Assembly: GCF_036013955.1 (NCBI RefSeq)
Contig: NZ_CP107903.1
Span: 9,114,001-9,178,000, forward strand
Direction: 5' to 3'
DNA length: 64,000 nucleotides
Origin: Streptomyces sp. NBC_00459
GTDB taxonomy: Bacteria; Actinomycetota; Actinomycetes; Streptomycetales; Streptomycetaceae
A program made the translations under genes and the position numbers. Positions 16,223 to 25,062 of the stretch are shown here, in pieces. The notes beneath the pieces were generated by a model, which was given only the letters and a program-made list of their open reading frames with translations, was not told the origin of the DNA and searched no databases. Every line of letters starts with the position of its first letter. Position 1 is the stretch's first letter.

Positions 16223-19012
16223 CTACGACGCGTCGAGCACGGTGCCCGTGAACTCCGGGCCGGGAATCGGCTCCCCGGTCTCCTCGTCGTAGTCGGTCAG
16301 CCGCAGCCGCACCGACTCCTCGGGCTCGGCCACCGTGTCCGCGACCGTCGGCAGGCTCAGGTCGGCGGTCAGCTGTCCCGGCGGGACGGCCCCGAACAGG
16401 GAGAGACCCTCGACCTCGGACAACGGCCGCTCCGGGAGCGGCGACTGACCGGAGACGTCCGCCAGCCATGCCGGGTCGACGTCCGTGGTGGACAGCGCCG
16501 CGCCGCCGGTGACCGGCAGCACCTCCAGGCTGGCGTACATGTCGGTGCCGGAGGGCGCCGACAGTGTCGCGCGCCAGACCAGAGGCTGTCCCTCGGTGAC
16601 CCGGTCCGTGACGGGGGTGATGGTGACCGTGGGCTCGGGATCGTCGTTCTCGACGGTCACCCCGCCGCTGTACGAGCCGACGACCGCACCGCGTACCGCT
16701 TTCACGAACACGCTGCGCCAGACGTCGTAGTTGTACAGGGTGTCACCCTTCACCGTCACCGGCAGGTCGATGCTCTGCTCGCCCGGGCGCACCGTCACCA
16801 GCCGGCTCGTCATCGTGTCCGATCCGGGATTCTGGGCGTAGAGCCGGACCGTGCCGCCACCCTGTCCGGCGATCCGGACCGGCACCCGGTAGGTCCGGGT
16901 ACCGGAGTCGCCCTCCTTGACGGTCAGCCGTCCGAGGTCGACGCGCGGCAGTACGGCCGGGCGCACCGCGGGAGTGCCGGGGCGCCAGCCCCAGGTGTCG
17001 ATCAGCCAGGCCTGCCCAGCACGGCTGCGCGGAGTCAGCTCCACGCTCCGCACCTTGCGCAGGTCCACCCCGGCCCGGGCGGCGGCGGACAGCGGTACGC
17101 GGACCTCCCGCGCCCAGTACGAGGCAGTGCGCACGCTTCCGGGCAGTCCGTCCACGCGGACCCGGCCGAGCGTGGCGCGCTTGCCGGTCGTGTCGGTGAC
17201 GGACACGTCCAGCTGTGTTCCGGTGGTGTTGGGCGGCACGATGACGCGCAGGGCGAGGCCCTTGGCACCCCCGAGGGACACCGGTCGCCCGGGGCTCACC
17301 CGCACCGCGGCTCCGGGCTGCGACCACTTGAGCGCGACCGCCCGGCGACCCACCTCCCGTTCCGTCATCCAGCTCGCGAAGTGCGGGGACTGACCGGCGT
17401 CCGCGGCCAGACACCTGACCGAAGCACGGTCGTCCACCGCGGAGCACAGCCGCCCGCCGCCACCCTGCACGGTCACCGCGCCGTCCGGCAGGATGCCGGC
17501 CGAACGGTTTCCGCCCACGGCGTGCGTGAGGACGCGCGCCGGGTCGGCGGACGGCGCCCGCAGGCCGGAGCCGTCGAGCAGCGGACGTACCCGGTCGTCG
17601 CCCGCGACGAACAGCCGGGCCGCCGCCGCGATGTAGGAGGCGCCCGCCTTGTGCTGCTGGTCGGCGGTCAGCCGGGTCCTGGTGCCCACGTCGCACACCG
17701 GGTCCTTCTCGTCCGGGTCCGACCAGAAGTCGTCGTCCGCCGGAGCCTGCGCCTGCCCCGGAGTCCACTCGGTGTTGAAGTAGTTGTGGTTGGCGCCGAT
17801 CACGTAGACCGCGCTGTGCAGGGCGGCGCCGCGGCTGATCCCGCGGGTGCCGTCGACGGCCAACTCGCCCTGGAGATCGGACACATCGCCGTCGCAGCCG
17901 GGCAGAATCGTCACCGACGGCACGTCGGCGACCGGGTTCTGTCCGAAGATCGTCGGGCCGATGAGGACGGTGCCCCGGATGTTCCAGCGCACCGGGCCGC
18001 CGTACCCGTCCTGGTCGGCCGGCGGACGGTACAGGCTGTCCATCGCGGCCCGGTTCACGCCCTCACCGCCGCGCGAGTGACCCACCAGCAGCACCCGTGA
18101 GAGGTCGGCGACCGGAGCGTTCCGTACGACCGCCGGTGCCGAGGGCCGGTTCGCCGCCCAGCCCGCCCAGCGGGCGAGATGCTGCCGGACGAGGGAGGAG
18201 CGGGCCTGTGCCCCGGCGTCCTCGAGCGGTGCGTCCTGGGCGTTGATGCCGTTGGCGGAGATCGACACCGTCACATAGCCCTGGGACGCCAGGAGTTTCT
18301 GGTCGCGCAGATAGCCCCGGTAGCTCGGGATCTGCTTCTCACCGGCCGGGCAGGGCCACTCGCCGGTGACATCGTCGCTGCCGGGCTTGTAGCAGGTGGA
18401 GTGGCGTCCGTGCAGGAACAGCGCGAGCGGCCTGCGGCCGGTGGCCCCGGTCGGGGCGACCACCACGGCCTTCATCTCCACCGGCACGGGCATCCCGGGC
18501 AGTTTCACCGGGTCGAGCGTGTACTCGCCCGAGACCGTGCGGTACGAGCCCGGCTTGCCGGGGTCGACGGGATTGGCCGGTGCCGGCGCGGGCGGAGCCA
18601 CCGGGGCGCGGCGCCCGTCCGGGACCGCCGCGAGTCCCGCGGCGTCCAACCGGCGTCCACCGGCGTGTACTTGGAGGTCCTGCAACGCCTTGGCACTCTT
18701 GAGGCCGCTGACCTTCAGTGCCTCTTCCAGCGGAAGCCGGAACGTCCAGCCGTCCTTCGTGGCCAGAGGCCGGCCGAGCAACCGGTCGCCCGCGTAGAAC
18801 TCGACGCGTGCGTCACCCATCGGCACCGGTCTGCCGGAGCGCCAGACGAGCTGCCGCTGCGCACCGTCACCGGTGAACGTCCAGCCCTGGGGCAGCTGTT
18901 CGGCCGCCACCTGCGACCGGGCCGGCTGTTGCGCCTGCGCCCATCCTGGCGATCCCCCCACCACCGCGAGCACCGCCACAGCGGTGACCCATATTCGCCG
19001 CGCACGTAGCAA
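16223..19012 (-). CDS. Very large secreted alpha/beta hydrolase with C-terminal beta domains
   Basis: The 929-residue protein starts with a Sec signal peptide (VTAVAVLAVVGGSPGWAQA). The central third is an alpha/beta hydrolase: LALFLHGRHSTCYKPG carries the oxyanion region and VGHSRGGEG holds the nucleophile Ser. Cys pairs there suggest disulphides. The C-terminal third, from LTVKEGDSGTRTYRVPVRI onward, looks like two Calx-beta-type modules. A TTG start at 19012 is supported by GGAGGAGGAG a few nt upstream. It is probably an extracellular esterase or acyl hydrolase with binding modules; the substrate is unknown. Region 19013-19194 holds its promoter and nothing else obvious. Confidence 0.8.
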   Translation of the reverse strand: MLRARRIWVTAVAVLAVVGGSPGWAQAQQPARSQVAAEQLPQGWTFTGDGAQRQLVWRSGRPVPMGDARVEFYAGDRLLGRPLATKDGWTFRLPLEEALKVSGLKSAKALQDLQVHAGGRRLDAAGLAAVPDGRRAPVAPPAPAPANPVDPGKPGSYRTVSGEYTLDPVKLPGMPVPVEMKAVVVAPTGATGRRPLALFLHGRHSTCYKPGSDDVTGEWPCPAGEKQIPSYRGYLRDQKLLASQGYVTVSISANGINAQDAPLEDAGAQARSSLVRQHLARWAGWAANRPSAPAVVRNAPVADLSRVLLVGHSRGGEGVNRAAMDSLYRPPADQDGYGGPVRWNIRGTVLIGPTIFGQNPVADVPSVTILPGCDGDVSDLQGELAVDGTRGISRGAALHSAVYVIGANHNYFNTEWTPGQAQAPADDDFWSDPDEKDPVCDVGTRTRLTADQQHKAGASYIAAAARLFVAGDDRVRPLLDGSGLRAPSADPARVLTHAVGGNRSAGILPDGAVTVQGGGGRLCSAVDDRASVRCLAADAGQSPHFASWMTEREVGRRAVALKWSQPGAAVRVSPGRPVSLGGAKGLALRVIVPPNTTGTQLDVSVTDTTGKRATLGRVRVDGLPGSVRTASYWAREVRVPLSAAARAGVDLRKVRSVELTPRSRAGQAWLIDTWGWRPGTPAVRPAVLPRVDLGRLTVKEGDSGTRTYRVPVRIAGQGGGTVRLYAQNPGSDTMTSRLVTVRPGEQSIDLPVTVKGDTLYNYDVWRSVFVKAVRGAVVGSYSGGVTVENDDPEPTVTITPVTDRVTEGQPLVWRATLSAPSGTDMYASLEVLPVTGGAALSTTDVDPAWLADVSGQSPLPERPLSEVEGLSLFGAVPPGQLTADLSLPTVADTVAEPEESVRLRLTDYDEETGEPIPGPEFTGTVLDAS

Positions 19013-19194
19013 CGGTCTCCTCCTCCTGGCCCTTGCTCAGGAGCCCCGGATTCCCGACGGCTCCTCTCGCCTCGAAGGACGGGATCAAGGACCTGTGGGT
19101 TGCCTGTGGAGGAGGGTCAATGGGGTTGCGCGGCGTGGAGGTCGGCGAAGCGTGGAGCGGGCGTGCCGGGAGGGCGAAGGGAATTGACGCGGTG

Positions 19195-19605
19195 TCAGAT
19201 CCAGGCGCGGTACGGCTCGTCGAGCAGCTGGAACACCGGCTCGCCGCGCACCGGGTCCTTCGCCGTGGCCAGTCGGACCCGGTCCCCGCTGTGGATGCCG
19301 GCGGCCGGGCCCATCACCCGGCCGCGTACGACGAAGCCCTCGGCCATCTCGACCAGTGACACATTGCGCGCGCCCGGCGTGTTCCGGTTGACGACTGTGG
19401 CGTGCCGGACCGTGCCCGTGCCCTCGCTGTGCTCCGTGCGCAGATCGCTGCCCGCGCAGACCGGGCAGAGCAGCCGGTGGTACATGGCGGTGGCGCACCA
19501 GCCGCAGCGCTGGAAGACGAGGGTGTTCGTGTCGGCCGGGGCGTCGAGCAGGCCCGTGGCGGAACCGAAGGTCATCGGACGCGTGGCGCCTAGTGAGTGG
19601 TACAC
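19195..19605 (-). CDS. Zn-ribbon/OB-fold protein (DUF35 family)
   Basis: The 136-residue protein has a rubredoxin-like zinc ribbon (C34, C37, C47, C50) followed by an OB-type beta domain. DUF35 proteins usually act as acyl-CoA-binding scaffolds for thiolase-like or hydratase enzymes in lipid or steroid breakdown, but no such partner is adjacent. The GTG at 19605 follows GGGAG by 8 nt; an ATG three codons before it is out of frame. Expression is likely set by the TetR regulator next door through the operator inside the promoter at 19674-19702. Confidence 0.78.
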   Translation of the reverse strand: MYHSLGATRPMTFGSATGLLDAPADTNTLVFQRCGWCATAMYHRLLCPVCAGSDLRTEHSEGTGTVRHATVVNRNTPGARNVSLVEMAEGFVVRGRVMGPAAGIHSGDRVRLATAKDPVRGEPVFQLLDEPYRAWI

Positions 19606-19673
19606 GGTGTCATCTCCCTGCGCTCGGCCTGAATCCGAAGTGCGCGGTTCGCCGTGCCACCGTGCACGGCCTT

Positions 19674-19702
19674 AGGGTATGGCACTCAGTGTCACGCGTA
19701 AA
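19674..19702 (-). promoter_or_regulatory. Promoter with a TetR-type operator inside the -35/-10 spacer (DUF35 gene)
   Basis: On the minus strand TTTACG (19697-19702) and TACCCT (19674-19679) are separated by exactly 17 nt. The palindrome TGGCACTCAGTGTCA (19680-19694, plus strand) fills the spacer, so a bound dimer would block the polymerase. The same motif recurs before the neighbouring TetR gene. Confidence 0.7.
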
Positions 19703-19716
19703 GGCACTGCGTACCC

Positions 19717-20430
19717 TCAATTCTCGCGCTGGGTGGTGAGCACCGACTCGATCTCCTGGACGACCCGCCACATGGGGGCGCCGCGCCGCGAGACGACGAC
19801 CACCACGTCCTCGGACCCGGGCTCCGGCTCGTCCCGGTCGGGGGTCGCGGGCGGGGTGCCGAACGCGGCCTTCACATAGTCCAGGGCGTGGTCGACGGCC
19901 GTGGTCGCGTCGCCCTGTCCGTCCGAGCGCAACCAGGAGCGCAGCGCGTTGTTGTGGGCCGCGACGACGGCCGCCGCGATCACGTCGGCCCGGAGCGTCC
20001 CGTCCGGCCGGCCGGCGAAACGGCCGCGCAGATACGCGGCCAGGGCCCGCTCGTAACGCCAGACCACCGACAGCTCGGACGCGCGCAGCCCGGGAACCTT
20101 CTTGGTGAGGCGGTAGCGCTGGACGGAGAAGGCCGGGTTCTCGGCGTACATGAGCAGGACCATACGGGCGGCGTCGCACACCCGTCCGACCGGTTCTGTG
20201 TCCTCGGGGTTCTCGGCGTTCTCGGCCAGGTAGGCCGTCATGTCGGCGAGGCACCGCTCGTGGTCGGGGAAGACCACGTCCTCCTTGGAGGGGAAGTAGC
20301 GGAAGAACGACCGGCGCCCCACCCCGGCCAGCGCCACGATGTCGTCCACGGTGGTCTGCTCGTAGCCCCGCTCCAGGAACAGCTGGAAGGCCGCCGCGAC
20401 CAGGGCGTCCCGCATGGGCGGTTTGGTCAT
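19717..20430 (-). CDS. TetR family transcriptional regulator
   Basis: The N-terminus of this 237-residue protein is a classic TetR DNA-binding domain: ALVAAAFQLFLERGYEQTTV, then DDIVALAGVGRRSFFRYFPSKEDVVF. The C-terminal ligand domain is about 160 residues and ends in an acidic, Pro-rich stretch. The gene looks leaderless: TAGTTT (20438-20443) lies 7 nt before the ATG. A copy of the operator seen before the DUF35 gene covers its -35 region, so the protein probably represses itself and the DUF35 gene. The ligand is unknown; an acyl-CoA would fit the target. Confidence 0.88.
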   Translation of the reverse strand: MTKPPMRDALVAAAFQLFLERGYEQTTVDDIVALAGVGRRSFFRYFPSKEDVVFPDHERCLADMTAYLAENAENPEDTEPVGRVCDAARMVLLMYAENPAFSVQRYRLTKKVPGLRASELSVVWRYERALAAYLRGRFAGRPDGTLRADVIAAAVVAAHNNALRSWLRSDGQGDATTAVDHALDYVKAAFGTPPATPDRDEPEPGSEDVVVVVSRRGAPMWRVVQEIESVLTTQREN

Positions 20431-20461
20431 GGTCGGGAAACTAGCATCAGACCGGGGTCGA

Positions 20462-20476
20462 TGGCACTCAGTGCGC
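20462..20476. promoter_or_regulatory. Second copy of the TetR-type operator, over the regulator's own -35 region
   Basis: TGGCACTCAGTGCGC shares its first 12 bases with the site at 19680 but has a degraded last half-site. With the -10 TAGTTT at 20438-20443 and an 18-nt spacer, the -35 box (GTGCCA on the minus strand) falls inside this copy, which fits autoregulation with weaker binding. Confidence 0.6.
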
Positions 20477-20517
20477 TGCTCATGGGGAACCGAGTGCCCT
20501 CGGTGTCTGCCCGCGGT

Positions 20518-21810
20518 TCACGCGAGGGTGACCTCCACCGGCAGCTTCTTGATCCCGTTGACGAAGTTCGAACGCACCCGGGGAACATCCCCCGCCAGCC
20601 GGATGTCGGCGAGGCGCGGGATCAGCTCCTCGAACATGATCCGGATCTCGGTGCGGGCCAGCAGGTTGCCCAGGCACAGGTGCGGGCTGCCCTTGCCGAA
20701 GGTGACGTGGTCGTTGTCCGTGCGGGCGACGTCGAAGTCGTACGGATTGCCGAAGACCGCCTCGTCACGGTTGCCGGAGGCGTACCACATGACCACCTTG
20801 TCGCCCTCCCTGACCTGCTTGCCGCCCAGCTCCACGTCACGGGTCGCGGTGCGCCGGAAGTGGTAGACGGGGGAGGCCCAGCGGAGGAACTCCTCGACCG
20901 CGCCCGGGATCAGGGACGGGTCGGCCTTGAGACGGGCGAGCTGTTCGGGATGCTGGAGGAGGGCCAGCATGGAGTGGGTGATGGTGTGCCTGGTGGTCTC
21001 GTTGCCGGCGACCACCAGCAGCAGGAAGTAGTTGTCGAAGTCCTGCGCCGACAGCGGGACTCCGTCGCGCGGGGTGGTGTTGACGAGCTTGGAGACCAGG
21101 TCGGTGCCTTCGCCGCCCCGCCGCTGCCGGGCCAACTCCCGCCCGTACAGGAAGACTTCGAGCGAGGCGGGGGAGCGGAAGGGCAGGTCGCGGTACTTCT
21201 CGCTCTCCGCGCTGTGCAGCAGCACGTCGGCGTAGTCGGGGTCGGTGTTGCCGATGATCCGGTTGCCCCAGTCGATGAGCTGCTGGTTGTCCTCGGGCGG
21301 AACGTCGAGCAGTCGGGCCAGGACGTTGATGGGGAAGTCGGCGGAGACCTCCTTGACGAAGTCGAAACTCCCCTTGGCCAGCGCCGCGTCGAGGGTCTGT
21401 GCGGTGAGCCCGCGCAGGAAGTCGGTGTAGCTGTTGATGACGCCCGCGCCGAACTGCCGCTGGATCACGCTCCGCAGGGCCCGGTGGCGCACCCCGTCCA
21501 GCTCCAGGATGGAGGCGCGTTTCTTGATCTGGTCCTCGTCGACCTCTTCCAGGTTGACGAACTTCGTGGAGGTGAAGGTCTCCGCGTCGCGGTCGACCCG
21601 CGCGATGTCCGCGTGCCGGGTCACCGCCCAGAAACCGGAGTTGGGTGCCTCCTCCGGCTGCCAGTGCACCGGGTCCTCGTGGCGCAGGGTGTGGAACATC
21701 CGCCAGGGCGTCACCCCGTCGGTGAAGTTGTCGAGGTCGGCGAGGTCGACGGCGTCGAGGGGGAGCGGCTCAAGGGGGGCGGGGGTGGCTGAGGGGAGGG
21801 TCTCGGTCAT
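20518..21810 (-). CDS. Cytochrome P450
   Basis: This soluble 430-residue P450 shows the I-helix oxygen motif AGNETT, the K-helix ExxR in EEFLRW, and the heme ligand Cys in FGKGSPHLCLG. The heme loop is one residue longer than in most bacterial P450s, as in the CYP124/125/142 group that oxidises sterol and fatty side chains. It follows the glutamine-synthetase-like gene by 66 nt on the same strand. A 3-Cys ferredoxin and ferredoxin reductase are encoded divergently, giving a complete electron chain. It probably hydroxylates the substrate of the surrounding catabolic locus, perhaps a gamma-glutamylated amine. Confidence 0.88.
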   Translation of the reverse strand: MTETLPSATPAPLEPLPLDAVDLADLDNFTDGVTPWRMFHTLRHEDPVHWQPEEAPNSGFWAVTRHADIARVDRDAETFTSTKFVNLEEVDEDQIKKRASILELDGVRHRALRSVIQRQFGAGVINSYTDFLRGLTAQTLDAALAKGSFDFVKEVSADFPINVLARLLDVPPEDNQQLIDWGNRIIGNTDPDYADVLLHSAESEKYRDLPFRSPASLEVFLYGRELARQRRGGEGTDLVSKLVNTTPRDGVPLSAQDFDNYFLLLVVAGNETTRHTITHSMLALLQHPEQLARLKADPSLIPGAVEEFLRWASPVYHFRRTATRDVELGGKQVREGDKVVMWYASGNRDEAVFGNPYDFDVARTDNDHVTFGKGSPHLCLGNLLARTEIRIMFEELIPRLADIRLAGDVPRVRSNFVNGIKKLPVEVTLA

Positions 21811-21876
21811 CGAAGGCTCCAGCAGGTCGTGCAGAGGCGATCAGGGTGATCGGGGTGAGCGGAGGCGATCGGGGGA

Positions 21877-23247
21877 TCAGAGGTGGTACGCGTACTCGGT
21901 GAACTCCCAGTCGGTGACGTGCCGTTGGAAGCGTTCGACCTCGTTGCGCTTGTAGGCGAGGAAGGAGGCGACGAAGTCCTTGCCGAGCACCTCGGTCAGC
22001 GCGGTGTCCGCCTCCAGGGCGTCGAGGGCGGCCGACAGGCTCATCGGCAGCACGGCGGACCTGTCGGTGTCGTAGCCGTAGCCCTCCAGCGGGGCCGACG
22101 GCTCCTCACCGGCCAGCACACCGAGCAGCGCGGCGGCCACGGCACCGGCGATCGCGAGGTACGGGTTGGCGCTGGCATCGCCGAGCCGCAGTTCGAGCCG
22201 GGCCCCGGACCCGCGCTCCGGCGGTATCCGGACCATGGCGCTGCGGTTGTCGAGCCCCCAGTCGATCAGCCAGGGCGCGAGGGTGTCCGGCCCGAAGCGT
22301 TTGTACGAGTTGACGGTCGGGTTGAGCAGCGCGGCGAGGGCGGGCGCGTGGGCGAGGAGACCGGCCGCCGCGTGCCGTGCCGTCGCGGACAGTCCGTACG
22401 GCCCCGAGGGATCGTCGAAGAGGTTGCGCGCGCCGCCGTCCCCGTCGGGATCCGAGTCGCAGGAGAGATGGAGGTGGAAGCCGGAGCCGCCCGCGTCGTT
22501 GAAGGGCTTCGCCATGAAGGTGGCGAGCCGGCCCTCCTTGCGGGCCAGCTCCTTGATCGCGGCCTTGAACCGGAAGGCCCGGTCGGCTGCCGACATCGCC
22601 TCCGAGTGCAGCAGGTTGATCTCGAACTGGCCGCCGTCGAACTCGTGGTTTCCGCTGAGCACGCCGACGTTCAGATCGCGTACGTGGCGCAGGGTCCGCA
22701 GGAGATGGTTGTCGGGGTCGGCGCGCAGACCGGCCGTGTAGACGGCGCCCGGGCTACGGTCGTACCGCTGCCAGCCACTCGCGCCACCCGGCGCGGGATC
22801 GCACAGGTAGTACTCCAGTTCGGGCCCGACGACGGGCCGCAGCCCGTGTTCGGCGCACCGGTCGAGTACGGCGCGGAGCAGATCGCGGGGCGATTCGGGC
22901 GCGGGTGAGCCGGTCGCCGGGTCGACGACGTCCCCGAGGCAGGCCGCGACGCCGGGCTCCCAGGGCAGGGCGACCAGGGTGGACAGGTCGGGGCGTACGC
23001 AGATGTCGGGCAGTCCCGCGTCCAGGCCGCCGCTGATCGGGACCACATCGCCCTGGGGGCTGGTGTGGTAGACGGCCCGGCAGAAGGCGAGCCCGTGCTC
23101 GCAGGCGCGCGGCAGCTCGTCGACGAGCACGTCACGGGCGCGGTCGGTGCCGATGAGGTCGGGATAGACCACCCGGACCACGTCGATTCCCTCGGCGGCG
23201 AGCCGCTCGATGTGCCGGCGGACTTCTGGAAGGTCGATTGCGCTCAC
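21877..23247 (-). CDS. Glutamine-synthetase-like gamma-glutamyl-amide ligase
   Basis: The 456-residue protein has the GS catalytic core: metal ligands in GPELEYYL and GGQFEINLLHSEA, the HxH of GSGFHLHLS, and the Arg-rich NSYKRFGPDTLAPW and RIPPERGSGARLELRL segments. Divergent GS paralogues of this type join glutamate to amines (polyamines, ethanolamine, isopropylamine, aniline) rather than ammonia. The PuuD-like hydrolase and aldehyde dehydrogenases nearby support such a gamma-glutamylation route. GTG at 23247 follows GAGGAG. Its promoter carries one of the shared palindromes, over the -10 box. Confidence 0.85.
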   Translation of the reverse strand: MSAIDLPEVRRHIERLAAEGIDVVRVVYPDLIGTDRARDVLVDELPRACEHGLAFCRAVYHTSPQGDVVPISGGLDAGLPDICVRPDLSTLVALPWEPGVAACLGDVVDPATGSPAPESPRDLLRAVLDRCAEHGLRPVVGPELEYYLCDPAPGGASGWQRYDRSPGAVYTAGLRADPDNHLLRTLRHVRDLNVGVLSGNHEFDGGQFEINLLHSEAMSAADRAFRFKAAIKELARKEGRLATFMAKPFNDAGGSGFHLHLSCDSDPDGDGGARNLFDDPSGPYGLSATARHAAAGLLAHAPALAALLNPTVNSYKRFGPDTLAPWLIDWGLDNRSAMVRIPPERGSGARLELRLGDASANPYLAIAGAVAAALLGVLAGEEPSAPLEGYGYDTDRSAVLPMSLSAALDALEADTALTEVLGKDFVASFLAYKRNEVERFQRHVTDWEFTEYAYHL

Positions 23248-23358
23248 CGTTGTCTCCTCGGGCGGACGTCGGGCACCTCCGGAACGGGGGTCCGGGAGGC
23301 GGGTGGCGTGGGGAGTGCGGCCGGGGCGCGTAGTGCGGGCGAACATCCCGGGCTCTTT

Positions 23359-23399
23359 GTTTGAGGCCAAACGGTATGGAGGAGCGGCCCGTCCCGCAA
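23359..23399 (-). promoter_or_regulatory. Promoter and operator of the GS-like/P450 operon
   Basis: On the minus strand TTGCGG (23394-23399) and TACCGT (23371-23376) stand 17 nt apart. The palindrome GTTTGAGGCCAAACG (23359-23373) overlaps the -10 box and covers the start point. The 362-nt gap 23248-23609 contains this promoter, its divergent partner below and a long leader of the GS gene. Confidence 0.75.
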
Positions 23400-23436
23400 G
23401 AGGGTCGGGGAAAGAATTTATCCATCCGGATAGCTA

Positions 23437-23480
23437 TTGACCAGAGTCCGGCGGCTTCCTATCTTGTTTGAAGCCAAACG
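23437..23480 (+). promoter_or_regulatory. Promoter and operator of the ferredoxin operon
   Basis: TTGACC (23437-23442), a 17-nt spacer and TATCTT (23460-23465) form a near-consensus promoter. The palindrome GTTTGAAGCCAAACG (23466-23480) abuts the -10 box, a typical repressor position. It differs from the divergent site at 23359 by one base. Confidence 0.8.
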
Positions 23481-23609
23481 AGTCAGGGGTCGGGCTTCCG
23501 GAAGGATCTCCAACCCCTTTGGCCGGGGCCCGGTCCGACAACGGTCGGGCCCCTCCACACCTTCAACCTCACCCCCGTTCCGACGCCCTCACCACCAGGA
23601 GGACCGGCC

Positions 23610-23798
23610 ATGAAGGTCGTCGTCGACATGAACAAGTGCCAGGACCACGGCCAGTGCGTCTTCGCGGCACCCGACGTCTTCTCGATGGACGACGGCGGTC
23701 ACCTGCTGTACGTCTCCGACCCCGACGACGCGCTGCGCGACGAGGTCGAGGAGGCCGCGGACGTCTGCCCGCTCCAGGCCATCCGGATCGAGGACTGA
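23610..23798 (+). CDS. 3-Cys ferredoxin ([3Fe-4S] type), P450 redox partner
   Basis: The 62-residue acidic protein has only three cluster cysteines, C10, C16 and C53 (in DVCPLQAI), with His13 where a fourth Cys would stand in a [4Fe-4S] ferredoxin. This is the form that feeds electrons to actinobacterial P450s. The ATG at 23610 follows AGGAGG. The reductase gene begins one nt after the stop, so the pair is coupled and should serve the P450 at 20518-21810 encoded across the divergent promoter. Confidence 0.92.
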   Translation: MKVVVDMNKCQDHGQCVFAAPDVFSMDDGGHLLYVSDPDDALRDEVEEAADVCPLQAIRIED

Positions 23799-23799
23799 C

Positions 23800-25062
23800 G
23801 TGAGCGGCGAGGCGAACGTGTCTCCGGGGCGCGTGGTCGTCGTGGGCGCGTCAATGGCCGGACTGCGCGCCGCCGAGCAGCTGCGCGCGGCGGGCTGGAC
23901 CGGGGCCGTCACGGTCGTCGGCGACGAACCGCACATGCCCTACAACCGCCCTCCGCTGTCCAAGGAGGTGCTGGCCGGCAGGGCCCCCTTCGAGTCCCTC
24001 GCCTTCACCCCGAAGGCGTCGGCGGCGGACGTGGAGTGGCGCCTCGGCACGAAGGCCGTCGCGGCCCGTCTCGCCGAGCGAGCCGTCGACCTCGACGACG
24101 GCTCGACCCTCTCGTACGACGGCCTGGTCGTCGCCACGGGGATGCGTCCCCGGCGGCTGCGCTGCCCCGGCCCGCGGGCCGGCCGCCACACCGTACGCAC
24201 CCTCGCCGACGCCCGGGGTCTGCGTGACGAGCTGATCCGGCCCGGAGTCAGGGTCGTGGTGGTCGGCGCCGGATTCATCGGCTGCGAGGTCGCCGCCACG
24301 GCCGTCGGGCTGGGCGTCACCGAGGTCACCGTCGTCGATCCGCTGCCCCTGCCCATGGTGGGCCCCCTCGGTGGACTCCTCGCCCGCGCACTGCTCGGGC
24401 GGCACGAGGAACGCGGGGTGCGTTTCGCGCTCGGCACGGGAGTCGCCGGGTTCGAGGGCGACGACAGGGTCACCGGGGTCGTCCTCGACGACGGCACGAT
24501 TCTGCCGGCCGACGTCGTCGTGGAGTCGGTCGGTTCCGTCGCCAACGTCGAGTGGCTGGACGGCAACGGGGTCGATCTCGGCGACGGTGTGCTCACCGAC
24601 GAGTGGCTCAGGGTGGGCGGGCGTCCGGAGGTGGTCGCGGTCGGCGACGTGGCCCGCTTCCCCAACGCCCGCTACGACGGCGTACCCCGCCGCGTCGAGC
24701 ACTGGTCGATCCCGACGGACACCGCGAAACACGCCGCGAAGTCCCTCGCCGCCCATCTCGCCGGTACGGGCGCGGAGTTGGCGCCCTTCGCGCCGCTGCC
24801 CACCTTCTGGAGCGACCAGCACGACTTCCGGCTGCAGTCCTTCGGCGCGCCCCTGCTCGGCATCGACGACACACGGGTCCTGGACGGCGACCCCGACGGA
24901 GATGTCGTTGTCGGCTACCACGTCGGTGAGCGGCTCGTCGGCGTCGTCGCCCTCGGCGGACCCGCCACGGCTGCGAAGGCCGCCCGCTACCGCGCCGAAC
25001 TGCTCGAGCCGCCCGTCCCCGCCGTGCCGTCCGCCCTCACTGCGCAAGGAGTCTCCAAGTGA
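23800..25062 (+). CDS. FAD-dependent ferredoxin reductase
   Basis: The 420-residue protein has two dinucleotide folds: the FAD site VVVVGASMAGLRAAEQL at the N-terminus and the NAD(P)H site VVVVGAGFIGCEVAA near residue 150. The reductase signature YNRPPLSKEVL, the C-terminal GDVARF motif and a final reductase-like domain follow. It would pass electrons from NAD(P)H to the 3-Cys ferredoxin just upstream and then to the P450. GTG at 23800 lies next to the ferredoxin stop; its own stop overlaps the next start by GTGA. Confidence 0.92.
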   Translation: MSGEANVSPGRVVVVGASMAGLRAAEQLRAAGWTGAVTVVGDEPHMPYNRPPLSKEVLAGRAPFESLAFTPKASAADVEWRLGTKAVAARLAERAVDLDDGSTLSYDGLVVATGMRPRRLRCPGPRAGRHTVRTLADARGLRDELIRPGVRVVVVGAGFIGCEVAATAVGLGVTEVTVVDPLPLPMVGPLGGLLARALLGRHEERGVRFALGTGVAGFEGDDRVTGVVLDDGTILPADVVVESVGSVANVEWLDGNGVDLGDGVLTDEWLRVGGRPEVVAVGDVARFPNARYDGVPRRVEHWSIPTDTAKHAAKSLAAHLAGTGAELAPFAPLPTFWSDQHDFRLQSFGAPLLGIDDTRVLDGDPDGDVVVGYHVGERLVGVVALGGPATAAKAARYRAELLEPPVPAVPSALTAQGVSK

